A stretch of 64,000 bases of DNA from Ignavibacteria bacterium UBA7675 (GTDB lineage Bacteria; Bacteroidota; Ignavibacteria; Kapaibacteriales; UB7675): positions 43,241 to 107,240 of the forward strand of contig DLHF01000026.1 of the NCBI GenBank assembly GCA_002483085.1. Reading direction: 5' to 3'. A program made the translations under genes and the position numbers. Shown one piece after another: positions 51,960 through 59,836 of this stretch (the stretch's first letter is position 1; each line of letters starts with the position of its first letter). Under the pieces are notes generated by a model. That model made no database searches and had not been told where the DNA came from. It was given only the letters and a program-made list of their open reading frames with translations.

Positions 51960-52154
51960 GTGATTGGCGTTACAATCGACGACAACGAATCTATCGACAG
52001 AGCGCTCCGCCGTTTTAAGAAAAAATATGAGCGCAGCGGTGTTTTGAAAGAGTTCAAAAAGAGAACGTACTTTACCAAGCCTTCTATTCAGAAGCGTATT
52101 TCGCATATGAAGGCTGTACGCCGCCAGTACCGCGTCCAGTTGGAACAACAGTAA
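51960..52154 (+). CDS. rpsU: 30S ribosomal protein S21
   Basis: This 64-residue protein is bS21: GVTIDDNESIDRALRRFKKK, then YERSGVLKEFKKRTYF and KPSIQKRISHMKAVRRQ. It sits on the small subunit near the anti-Shine-Dalgarno region and helps initiation. The start is GTG at 51960 with a GAGG site eight bases upstream; an ATG at 51921 is in frame but would add 13 unlikely residues. It shares a promoter with the small basic protein and ends at a strong terminator 20 bases after its stop. Confidence 0.93.
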   Translation: MIGVTIDDNESIDRALRRFKKKYERSGVLKEFKKRTYFTKPSIQKRISHMKAVRRQYRVQLEQQ

Positions 52155-52173
52155 CCGTCTCGTAAAAATTTAG

Positions 52174-52204
52174 GGCAGTTATGCTTCGGCGTAGCTGCCT
52201 TTTT
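52174..52204 (+). terminator. Rho-independent terminator after rpsU
   Basis: GGCAGTTATGC pairs with GCGTAGCTGCC (11 base pairs with two G-U pairs) around a TTCG tetraloop closed by C-G, followed by TTTTT. This is a textbook intrinsic terminator. Confidence 0.93.
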
Positions 52205-52219
52205 GTGTTGACGGTGCGA

Positions 52220-53194
52220 ATGATACATCTATCGCCCTCTATAGGCGCCTATCTTATCGTTCGCAATGGCGAAAGCACGGTGGAAACGGCTATTAAGTCG
52301 GTTCTGCCCGCTGTCTCGCAACTCATTGTGGTCGATACCGGCTCCGATGATGCAACGGTACCATTGTGCTCACGCCTCGGTGCCGAGATTCATTTTTTTG
52401 CCTGGACTCATAGCTTCGCTCATGCCCGTAACTATGCTCTCGGGCTGATGCGAACAGACTGGGTCATCGCCATTGATGCCGATGAGGTCATCGACCTCTC
52501 TTCGTTTGAAGCCGCCCGCCCTCTGCTACTAGCAGAGCGGACAGGAGCATTGCGTACAGCCATTTACAACCGGCTGTCTGAAGGCGAAACAACAAGCATT
52601 CACCATTACCCGCGCATTTTTCGCAGTCACCCCGCTATTCGCTACACAGGAGCTATCCACGAACAGATAGGTGAAGCTGTCGCGCGCGCGGGATTCTCTA
52701 TTGTCGACTCGCCCGTCGCCATTTCCCACGAAGGCTATGCACATCCGTCGCAGGAAAAAATAGATCGGAATACTGCTCTGCTTCGCTCCGAGCTGGCCAT
52801 TCAACCCAGCGATCCCTGGCTGCATTATCATCTCGGCCTTACAGAATTTGCAGCACACCATTATGCTGGAGCTGCAAGCTGCCTCGCCTATGCCGTAGAA
52901 TCCGGTGCGCTGTCGCGCGAACAATACGAAACTGCCAGTATCAGACTAGCCCAGATTGCTCTCGGCAACGAGGATTGGAAAGAGTTTGAAAAAAGAATAT
53001 CTTTTGCTGGCTCTAATGAGCAAACCGAGGGTTTTCGACTCTATCTCGACGCTGTGCGCTCGGTTGTAGTTGGCGATATGCCTCGTGCCCGAGTACTTCT
53101 TTCAACAGATGCTGTCGAACATTCCCGGCTGGTGGACCGCGACCATCTTTTGGCACTCCGCAATCTCTGCACCAGCCATAGCAATACGCAATAA
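52220..53194 (+). CDS. Glycosyltransferase family 2 with TPR-like tail
   Basis: This 324-residue protein has one GT2 domain (about 1-200) with GAYLIVRNGESTVETAI, LIVVDTGSDDATVPL, FAWTHSFAHARNYAL and the DxD site in WVIAIDADEVIDLSS, then HYPRIFRSHPAIRYTGAIHE. A TPR-like helical tail follows (about 205-324; HYHLGLTEFAAHHYAGAASC). The order is the same as one unit of the three-unit protein downstream, so the two genes are paralogues. I used ATG 52220, right after the rpsU terminator. The sugar is unknown. Confidence 0.83.
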   Translation: MIHLSPSIGAYLIVRNGESTVETAIKSVLPAVSQLIVVDTGSDDATVPLCSRLGAEIHFFAWTHSFAHARNYALGLMRTDWVIAIDADEVIDLSSFEAARPLLLAERTGALRTAIYNRLSEGETTSIHHYPRIFRSHPAIRYTGAIHEQIGEAVARAGFSIVDSPVAISHEGYAHPSQEKIDRNTALLRSELAIQPSDPWLHYHLGLTEFAAHHYAGAASCLAYAVESGALSREQYETASIRLAQIALGNEDWKEFEKRISFAGSNEQTEGFRLYLDAVRSVVVGDMPRARVLLSTDAVEHSRLVDRDHLLALRNLCTSHSNTQ

Positions 53195-53270
53195 TTCCCG
53201 ACCATACCTTCGTGCATAGATACGGCGCAGAGGTGCACAATATGGCGATGCTTCCAGATCTTCTACAGCT

Positions 53271-56200
53271 ATGAGCAATTCTGTAATACCTTCTTCTGCT
53301 ACGATCTCTGCTTGCCTTATCGTCAAAAACGAAGAGGTTCTCCTACCCGACTGCCTGCGTTCCCTCCTCCGCGCAGTGGACGAAATCGTGGTTGTCGATA
53401 CAGGTTCCTCTGATGCAACAGTGGCGATAGCACGTGAATTTGGCTGCATTGTCGTACAAGTGCCGTGGACTGACGATTTTTCAGCCGCCCGCAACCAAGC
53501 ATTGGAATACGCTTCCTCGCAGTGGATACTTGTCGTTGATGCCGACGAACGCCTGCTCACCCCCGATATTCTTCGCAATACAGTGCAGGAAAGTTCGCCC
53601 AATACGGGCGGCTATCTGGTCGAAGTCCAATCCTCATCTGTCCGCTCCGACGGCGGCACCGACACCTATGCGGTCGGGATGCTGAGATTGTTCCGCAACG
53701 ACCAGCGTATCAGGTTTTATGGCGCAATTCACGAGCAGGTAATCGACACTATTCTCGAAATAGGCTCTTCTGTTGCGCGCTCTGCTGTTCAGTTTATCCA
53801 TCTGGGCTACAACTTGTCGCCCTCCGACATGCAGGCAAAGCACTACAGAAATCTGCGCCTACTTACCCGCACAATCAACCAGCACCCCGGCGACGGCTAT
53901 ACACTGCTCCAGCGCGGTAAAACACTGCTGGCACTTGGCCAGCCCAGCGAAGCTATTGCAGATTTTTCGTTGATTACTTCCCATGCAGTAGTTGCAAGCC
54001 CAACAGTGCAGGCACTGGCGCTCAGCTATACAGGGGTTGTACACTACCAAGCCAACCGCCCCAGCGAAGCGCTCCAATGCGCTACTGCCTCGCTGCGTAT
54101 TCTGCCCGGCCAAGCACTGGCATATTTTATTTGTGGCGAAACATACACCGACCTCGGAAAATTCGACGCAGCCCTCGACGCCTACTTACAGATGCGCACG
54201 AATTACCGTATCGACAATGCCCATACGGCTCTTGCAGGCGATTACCGCCTGCCTGCTGCTCTGCTCGCTTTCCGCATCGGACGCTGCTATGCTGGACTCC
54301 GGCAGTGGGGCAAAGCCGAAGAAGAATTCCGACGGGGTCTGGAAGCCAACCCGCTCGATGTGGGCTGCCTTGTGGGTTGTGCGGAAATTGCTCTGAGAAA
54401 AAATACTCCCCATGAGGCTGTGCGCCTGCTGCACCTCGCTGTAGAACATGCACCCGACCGCGAAGATGTTCGGAAATATCTGGCCGTTGCCGAAACACAA
54501 GCCGCAAGTAGACCCCAAGAGTATATGCAAACTGAAAAGGAACCAAGCATCTCCGGTGCGCTGATTGTAGGCGATAACGCCGAAGGATTGGAGCGCGCAT
54601 TGGAATCGCTGTCGCATGTCTGTAGCGAGATTGCGGTCGTCCACACAGGCAGCAGCCTGGCAATACGCGATATTATCAGCCGCTTTGCTACACAAATCGT
54701 AGTACGACCCTGGGACGATAATTTTTCGGCGGCGCGCAATGCCGCTCTTGAACGCTGCACCGGCGACTGGATACTCGTCGTCGACTCCGACGAATACGTG
54801 GATAAAACAGCGGCAGAGGCGATCCGGCGTGCAGTTGCAGAAGCACACACTTCCATTGGCGGCTTTGTGGTAGGCATTGTGCATATTGCCGGGGAAGAAC
54901 GCTCGACCAACGCGGTGCTTCGCCTTTTTCGCAATCTGCCAACAGTGCGCTACGAGGGCTTTGTCCATGAACAAGTAACACCATCGCTCACGCGCAACGG
55001 CCTATCTATAAAAGAGCAGCCAGATATCATACTGCACCATTACACCGCACCCATGAACAGTGCCAAAATCAAACGCTACAAAATGTTGCTCGAAAAGGAA
55101 ATACACCGTATCGGCGATACTGCCGAGTGGCCGCTCTTTCAGTACGCGCTTCTGCTGTTCAATTTTGGCGATGAAACCGACCTGATAGAGAGTTTGCAGT
55201 CGTTAGACCGCTACTTACAACACCCGCTGATGCAACGCAGCAATGCCGCTGTTTTGCTCAACAGCTATGGCCGCCGCCTGATCGCACAAGAGGATTGGCC
55301 GCGCTTGGCCGGTATTGCAGAAGATTCGCTCGCATGGTTCCCCGACCAGCGCGAAGCCTGGTGGCACAGCACGCGCGCCTATGGTTATTTGCAAGATTGG
55401 CCACATGCTCTGCACTCTCTACAGATGCTTTGTGCTTCCTACAACACCGCATACCACAGCACACTTGTGTTTGAAAAGGAACCTACAGTAGAAAATATTA
55501 TCAACGAGGGACAAAAGGCTGCTTTGCTCTCTGGCGACAACAAGATTCGCAGTCTGGTACAAAGTTTTGCCATGCAGCACGGCCATCCCGTACCCGATAT
55601 ACCGCAGGCACATCCCGCCACTGTAGAGGTGAACAGAAAAAGCCCGCAGAATCGCCCACTGCTCTCGGTGAGCATGATTGTAAAAAATGAGGAAAAATTC
55701 CTGCCCGGCTGCCTTGAAAGCATTCGCTCCATTGCCGATGAAATTGTCATAGCCGATACTGGCTCGTCCGACAGCACCATAGCAATTGCACAGTCCTATG
55801 GCGCTGTTGTAGTACAAACAAGCTGGGAAGGCGACTTTGCCCGTGCGCGCAATTTTTCACTCGAACGCTGTACTGGCCAATGGGTGCTGTATGTAGATGC
55901 CGACGAGCGCTTGGATCCTGCACAGGCAGACTATATACGCGCAATAGTGGAGCACGCCCCGGAAGAGACGGGAGCATTTCTGTGCACAATTGTAAGTCCG
56001 CACCGGCAGCGCGACAACTCTACCGAGCACCACAGCGGAGCCTACCCTCGATTATTCCGCAATCTCGGCTACCCAGTTGTGCAATTTCAGGGAAGAGTAC
56101 ACGAGCAAATCAGCCCCTCTCTGCTCACTGCCGGGAAAACAATAGCCAATTCTGATATTATTATTCACCATTTGGGCTATGAGCAATCGATAGAGGTGAT

Positions 56201-56669
56201 GCAGAAAAAAGTGCAGCGCAACTTCGAGCTGCTAATGCGCCATATCCAAGAAGAACCGACAAACGGCCAAGCATGGTTGCACCTCGGTTTCACGCTGGCT
56301 TTTATGGGCAAAAATTCCGAAGCCGAAGAAGCCCTGAAGTTCGCGCTACAACTCGGCAACCTCAACCCACATTTAGAAGCGAGTGCTGCGTCCACTCTGG
56401 CACAGATTGCAGGCGCCGCACGGAGATTCAGCGATGCACTGCGCTGGGCTGAACACTCTATTGGCAAAGCACCGCAGCAGGTGTATGGCTTGCACCTAAA
56501 AGCTTATGCACTGCTCTACCTCGGGCGCTTCGACGAAGCCGAAACAACATTTCTGGAAGTGCTGCACCGTATAGATCATCCACGGCAGTCGCGGGCGGGA
56601 TTTGATATAGCAATAAAGCGGGAAACTGTTGTGCAAGGTCTGCAAAAAGCGCGAGCTAAAGCTGTTTAA
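53271..56669 (+). CDS. Three-domain GT2-TPR glycosyltransferase
   Basis: This 1132-residue protein repeats the GT2-plus-TPR unit three times. GT2 domain 1 (about 12-165) has SACLIVKNEEVLLPDCL, VVVDTGSSDATVAI and VVDADERL at about 88. Domain 2 (about 425-570) has SGALIVGDNAEGLERAL, AVVHTGSSLAIRDI and VVDSDEYV; its NEE is changed to NAE and its first acidic motif is HTGSS instead of DTGSS. Domain 3 (about 797-960) is intact, with VSMIVKNEEKFLPGCL, VIADTGSSDSTIAI and YVDADERL. TPR units lie between them. Domains 1 and 3 probably transfer sugars, with domain 2 decayed or structural. No signal peptide is present. The single-unit paralogue lies 76 bases upstream. Confidence 0.85.
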   Translation: MSNSVIPSSATISACLIVKNEEVLLPDCLRSLLRAVDEIVVVDTGSSDATVAIAREFGCIVVQVPWTDDFSAARNQALEYASSQWILVVDADERLLTPDILRNTVQESSPNTGGYLVEVQSSSVRSDGGTDTYAVGMLRLFRNDQRIRFYGAIHEQVIDTILEIGSSVARSAVQFIHLGYNLSPSDMQAKHYRNLRLLTRTINQHPGDGYTLLQRGKTLLALGQPSEAIADFSLITSHAVVASPTVQALALSYTGVVHYQANRPSEALQCATASLRILPGQALAYFICGETYTDLGKFDAALDAYLQMRTNYRIDNAHTALAGDYRLPAALLAFRIGRCYAGLRQWGKAEEEFRRGLEANPLDVGCLVGCAEIALRKNTPHEAVRLLHLAVEHAPDREDVRKYLAVAETQAASRPQEYMQTEKEPSISGALIVGDNAEGLERALESLSHVCSEIAVVHTGSSLAIRDIISRFATQIVVRPWDDNFSAARNAALERCTGDWILVVDSDEYVDKTAAEAIRRAVAEAHTSIGGFVVGIVHIAGEERSTNAVLRLFRNLPTVRYEGFVHEQVTPSLTRNGLSIKEQPDIILHHYTAPMNSAKIKRYKMLLEKEIHRIGDTAEWPLFQYALLLFNFGDETDLIESLQSLDRYLQHPLMQRSNAAVLLNSYGRRLIAQEDWPRLAGIAEDSLAWFPDQREAWWHSTRAYGYLQDWPHALHSLQMLCASYNTAYHSTLVFEKEPTVENIINEGQKAALLSGDNKIRSLVQSFAMQHGHPVPDIPQAHPATVEVNRKSPQNRPLLSVSMIVKNEEKFLPGCLESIRSIADEIVIADTGSSDSTIAIAQSYGAVVVQTSWEGDFARARNFSLERCTGQWVLYVDADERLDPAQADYIRAIVEHAPEETGAFLCTIVSPHRQRDNSTEHHSGAYPRLFRNLGYPVVQFQGRVHEQISPSLLTAGKTIANSDIIIHHLGYEQSIEVMQKKVQRNFELLMRHIQEEPTNGQAWLHLGFTLAFMGKNSEAEEALKFALQLGNLNPHLEASAASTLAQIAGAARRFSDALRWAEHSIGKAPQQVYGLHLKAYALLYLGRFDEAETTFLEVLHRIDHPRQSRAGFDIAIKRETVVQGLQKARAKAV

Positions 56670-56671
56670 AA

Positions 56672-56699
56672 TAGCAAAGGGCTACACAGTGCAGCCCTC
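56672..56699 (-). terminator. Possible terminator between convergent genes
   Basis: AGGGCT (56678-56683) pairs with AGCCCT (56693-56698). On the minus strand the stem GGGCTGC/GTAGCCC around ACTGT is followed by TTTGCTATTTT, so it suits the end of the peroxiredoxin gene at 56725 better than the plus-strand gene. Confidence 0.5.
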
Positions 56700-56724
56700 C
56701 GCTCCTCATCAACAAAAGTCGTAA

Positions 56725-57240
56725 TCAGTTTTTCAGAGCATCAATATCGCTGATGATCTCGGCGCTGTGCTCCGTAGGGTTTACCTGCGGATATACTTTT
56801 GCAATCACGCCATTGCCGTCGATCAGAAATGTAACGCGCTTGGGTTTTCCGCTGGTGCCAAGCACTCCGTATTTCTCGGAAACCGTTTTTTCCGTGTCGG
56901 CCAAAAGCGGAAAATTAAGATGGTATTTTTCAGCAAATAGCTTGTGCGAATCTACGTCGTCGGTGCTCACGCCGAGCACAGCCGTGCCCTTGTCTGTAAG
57001 CGTGCTGATGTCGTCGCGGAAACTGCACGCCTCGCGTGTGCAGCCCGGCGTATCGTCCTGCGGATAGAAATACAGTACTACGTACCGCCCTTTGTAGTCG
57101 GCAAGCGAATGCGCTGCACCATTCTGATCTTTCAGCGGAAAATCGGGTGCGTTGTCCCCTTCTTTTGGCATTGTCTGAGCATCTGCGGTTATCATACCGA
57201 TCACCAGAAATACAATGAAACAAACTGCGAATTTTATCAT
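56725..57240 (-). CDS. Secreted peroxiredoxin (Bcp/PrxQ type)
   Basis: This 171-residue protein has a signal peptide (FAVCFIVFLVIGMITADA) followed by a Bcp-like thioredoxin fold: GDNAPDFPLKDQNG, VLYFYPQDDTPGCTREAC with peroxidatic cysteine and a resolving cysteine five residues later, and GVSTDDVDSHKLFAEKY. It reduces hydrogen peroxide and alkyl peroxides. Ordinary Bcp is cytoplasmic and about 150 residues; this version is exported, so it would need a periplasmic thiol donor. It is the only gene on its strand between the GT2-TPR gene and lptB, with a 481-base gap upstream. Confidence 0.88.
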   Translation of the reverse strand: MIKFAVCFIVFLVIGMITADAQTMPKEGDNAPDFPLKDQNGAAHSLADYKGRYVVLYFYPQDDTPGCTREACSFRDDISTLTDKGTAVLGVSTDDVDSHKLFAEKYHLNFPLLADTEKTVSEKYGVLGTSGKPKRVTFLIDGNGVIAKVYPQVNPTEHSAEIISDIDALKN

Positions 57241-57344
57241 CGTGCATCGTTAATTATTGGACGAATAGAATGCTAAACAACACCGGGCTCCATTCTGTTC
57301 CCACTCTCATAGTATTTGAAAGCCGCGCTGATAGCGGTAATATA

Positions 57345-57700
57345 TCTGTGGCACTGGCATCGTTGCGGCGCACGTCGCGGCGCTGTCGCCGGTCGCAACA
57401 CCGCTTTTCGATTGGCCAAAGGACAGCCGCCATTCACCACCCAACCCAACATCTACCGATGCCTCGTTATGTGTATCTATCGCTTCTGCGGTATCGCAAA
57501 CCCGTCTTCGCATTACTACCGTACAACGGTGCACAGACGAGCTTACGGTAGCGATACGCGAACGACGGATCGAACTCCACGCCGCAGATGGAAGTTATCA
57601 TCGGCTCGTCCGCGCACCGTTCTTACGGTAACTGATGCGCGGACGTCAGCGCGGTGCGGAGAGGGAACTTCCGATCGGAGACCGAAGGCAGCACAGAAGT
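57345..57700 (+). repeat. Dispersed intergenic repeat, long form (copies H and C)
   Basis: The 481-base gap 57241-57721 has no gene but is largely made of this element. The left part (about 57350-57400) has GGCACTGGCATCGTTGCGGC and GCTGTCGCCGGTCGC, related to 63881-63930. The right part (about 57585-57692) has GCAGATGGAAGTTATCATCG, CTCGTCCGCGCACCGTTCTT, ACGGTAACTGATGCGCGGAC, GTCAGCGCGGTGCGGAGAG and GATCGGAGACCGAAGGC, ending in GCAGCACAGAAGTTG. About 72 bases are identical to the minus strand of copy B. The region between them includes a possible third decayed core near 57520-57550 (ACCGTACAACGGT). Confidence 0.8.
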
Positions 57701-57721
57701 TGTATTTTTCCATGTTCTGCA

Positions 57722-58504
57722 CTACGAATTGCCGTGCCCGTAGCGATCCAGCTTAAACGCCGCACCGAGATAGCGATTTCGCACTTCCTCGTTTTCGGAA
57801 ATAGCCTCTGCCGTACCGGAATAAAACACATTGCCATCAATAAGGATATAGGCCCTATCGGTAATCGACAGAGTTTCGTGCACATTGTGATCGGTAATAA
57901 GCACACCGATACCGCGATTTTTCAAATTACGCACAATGCCCATAATATCTTCTACAGCAATAGGATCGACACCGGCAAATGGCTCGTCGAGCAGAATAAA
58001 CTTTGGGTCGGCGGCGAGCGTGCGAGCGATTTCGCAGCGGCGGCGTTCTCCACCGGAAAGCGTGTAGCCTTTGCTCTTGCGGATATGCCCGATATGCAGG
58101 TCTTCTAGCAGCTCTTCTAAACGCAACTTGCGCTGCGCACGCGACAGCTTTTGCAATTGAAGTACAGCGCGGATATTGTCCTCCACCGACAGCTTGCGAA
58201 ACACCGATGCTTCCTGGGGCAAATAGCCCACGCCAAGCCGTGCGCGCTTGTACATAGCCGTAGAGGTAATCGGCTTATTATTGTAGAACACTTTACCGGA
58301 AGAGGGCTTCACCATACCAACGATCATATAAAACGAGGTTGTTTTTCCCGCTCCGTTGGGGCCGAGCAGCCCCACAATTTCGCCTTGCCGTACTTCCAGC
58401 GACACACCTTTTACCACCGTGCGTTTTTTATACGTCTTCACTAAATTTTCCGCGCGGAGCATATGCGTATCGGCGGGAGGCATCCCATTTGCTACAACTT
58501 CCAT
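57722..58504 (-). CDS. lptB: LPS export ABC transporter ATP-binding protein
   Basis: This 260-residue ATPase powers LptFG to extract LPS from the inner membrane. It has LRAENLVKTYKKRTVVKGV, Walker A GPNGAGKT at about 48-55, the Q-loop in VGYLPQEASVFRKLSVEDN (LptB-specific), signature LSGGERRR, Walker B FILLDEPFAGVDPIAVEDI and the switch in ITDHNVHETL. The extra 14 residues before LRAEN are a little long for LptB, but the start at 58504 shares TAATG with the htrA stop, which supports it; ATG 58462 is an alternative. Confidence 0.93.
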   Translation of the reverse strand: MEVVANGMPPADTHMLRAENLVKTYKKRTVVKGVSLEVRQGEIVGLLGPNGAGKTTSFYMIVGMVKPSSGKVFYNNKPITSTAMYKRARLGVGYLPQEASVFRKLSVEDNIRAVLQLQKLSRAQRKLRLEELLEDLHIGHIRKSKGYTLSGGERRRCEIARTLAADPKFILLDEPFAGVDPIAVEDIMGIVRNLKNRGIGVLITDHNVHETLSITDRAYILIDGNVFYSGTAEAISENEEVRNRYLGAAFKLDRYGHGNS

Positions 58505-59712
58505 TACTGCCGTCTCCGTTCAAGAGTAAGTGTTTTACGGCCTTTTTCACCATTGCGCATCACAACGAAATTCAGCTTTTGGCCCACGACACCATCGTAG
58601 ACAATTACTAATACATCTTCTTCGCCCACAATGCGCTGTCCGTCGATTTCCAGAATAACATCACCAGTTTCGAGCCCAGCTCTTTCGGCAGGCGAATTGC
58701 GCGCTACTTCGCTGATAATCACGCCTTCGGAGCGGTCGAGCCCAAGCCCCTGAGCGAGCTTGTCGTCGACAGTACGCACAGCCATACCTGTATAAAAACC
58801 ACGGTCGAGCTCTTTTCCTTCGCGCAGCAGATCGACTATTTTCTTCACGCGATTAATCGGCACTGCGAACCCGATACCAATACTTCCTGCACCGCGCGTA
58901 TTCTGGGCTGTGGAATAAATCACCGTGTTCATGCCGATCACTTCGCCCGCTGCATTGAGCAAGGGGCCACCGGAGTTGCCCGAGCTGATAGCTGCATCGG
59001 TCTGTACCATATCGCGATACACGCGCTCGTCCTGCGTAAAACTTACGCCCTTGTTGCTCACCACTCCTACGGTGACAGTCGGCTTGGAATTGCGGTCGAA
59101 CAAGCCAAACGGATTGCCAAAAGCTATCGACCACTCGCCTACGATCACATTGTCGGAATTACCCAACTTCACATAGGGAAAATTACGGCCTTCGATCTTG
59201 AGCAGCGCGACATCGGTCACCTTATCGGAACCGATAATTTTCGCATCGTACTTCTCGCCATTGGTCATCGTAACAATCACCTTCTTGGCATTGCCTGCTA
59301 CATGATCGTTGGTAAGAATATAGCCATCAGAAGAGATAATGAACCCGGAGCCAAGCCCGTGCACTTCCTGCTGGTAGGTGCGTGGCCCACCGCCGAAATA
59401 GCGCCTGTACATGGGATCATCGCCGAAAAAATCATAGAAGGGATCGCGCACATTGTATTCGCGCACTTCGGTGACATTGATACCCACAATTGCCGGGCTT
59501 GCAGATGCCACAGCACGGGTAATTGCGTTCTGGCGCGAGGTGCTGATATTGTCGTTGGCAGTGTTATTTTCAGCAGGAGCTGCCTCTGCATATATGGTAT
59601 TGGCGGATTCTTTATTGGGCTCGCCTGCACAGCCGTGCAGAGGTAATACCAGGCCTGTTGCCGTTGTTACAGCCAGAGCCAGAGCAAACCGGCGGATAGA
59701 ATGCTGCTGCAT
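58504..59712 (-). CDS. Periplasmic serine protease, DegP/HtrA family
   Basis: This 402-residue protease degrades or refolds damaged envelope proteins. The catalytic triad is intact: H137 in LTNDHVAG, D167 in KVTDVALLKI and S247 in SSGNSGGPL. One PDZ domain lies at about 300-395 (GVIISEVARNSPAERAGLE); the second PDZ of DegP is absent, as in DegS-like forms. The N-terminal signal ends in LPLHGC, so it may be a lipoprotein fixed at Cys28, although His at -2 is unusual for a lipobox. It is co-translated with lptB through a TAATG overlap, which joins LPS export with envelope quality control. Confidence 0.9.
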   Translation of the reverse strand: MQQHSIRRFALALAVTTATGLVLPLHGCAGEPNKESANTIYAEAAPAENNTANDNISTSRQNAITRAVASASPAIVGINVTEVREYNVRDPFYDFFGDDPMYRRYFGGGPRTYQQEVHGLGSGFIISSDGYILTNDHVAGNAKKVIVTMTNGEKYDAKIIGSDKVTDVALLKIEGRNFPYVKLGNSDNVIVGEWSIAFGNPFGLFDRNSKPTVTVGVVSNKGVSFTQDERVYRDMVQTDAAISSGNSGGPLLNAAGEVIGMNTVIYSTAQNTRGAGSIGIGFAVPINRVKKIVDLLREGKELDRGFYTGMAVRTVDDKLAQGLGLDRSEGVIISEVARNSPAERAGLETGDVILEIDGQRIVGEEDVLVIVYDGVVGQKLNFVVMRNGEKGRKTLTLERRRQ

Positions 59713-59836
59713 AGTCTGTCATCCTTCGTAAGTATGCACAAGAGACGGATAAATTACGGATTTTTTGAAGCGCACGGAAATACGTATCTGTTTGCCTGTT
59801 TGATTCAGGCCGCACCCCAACTTCTGCAATTTTTGC

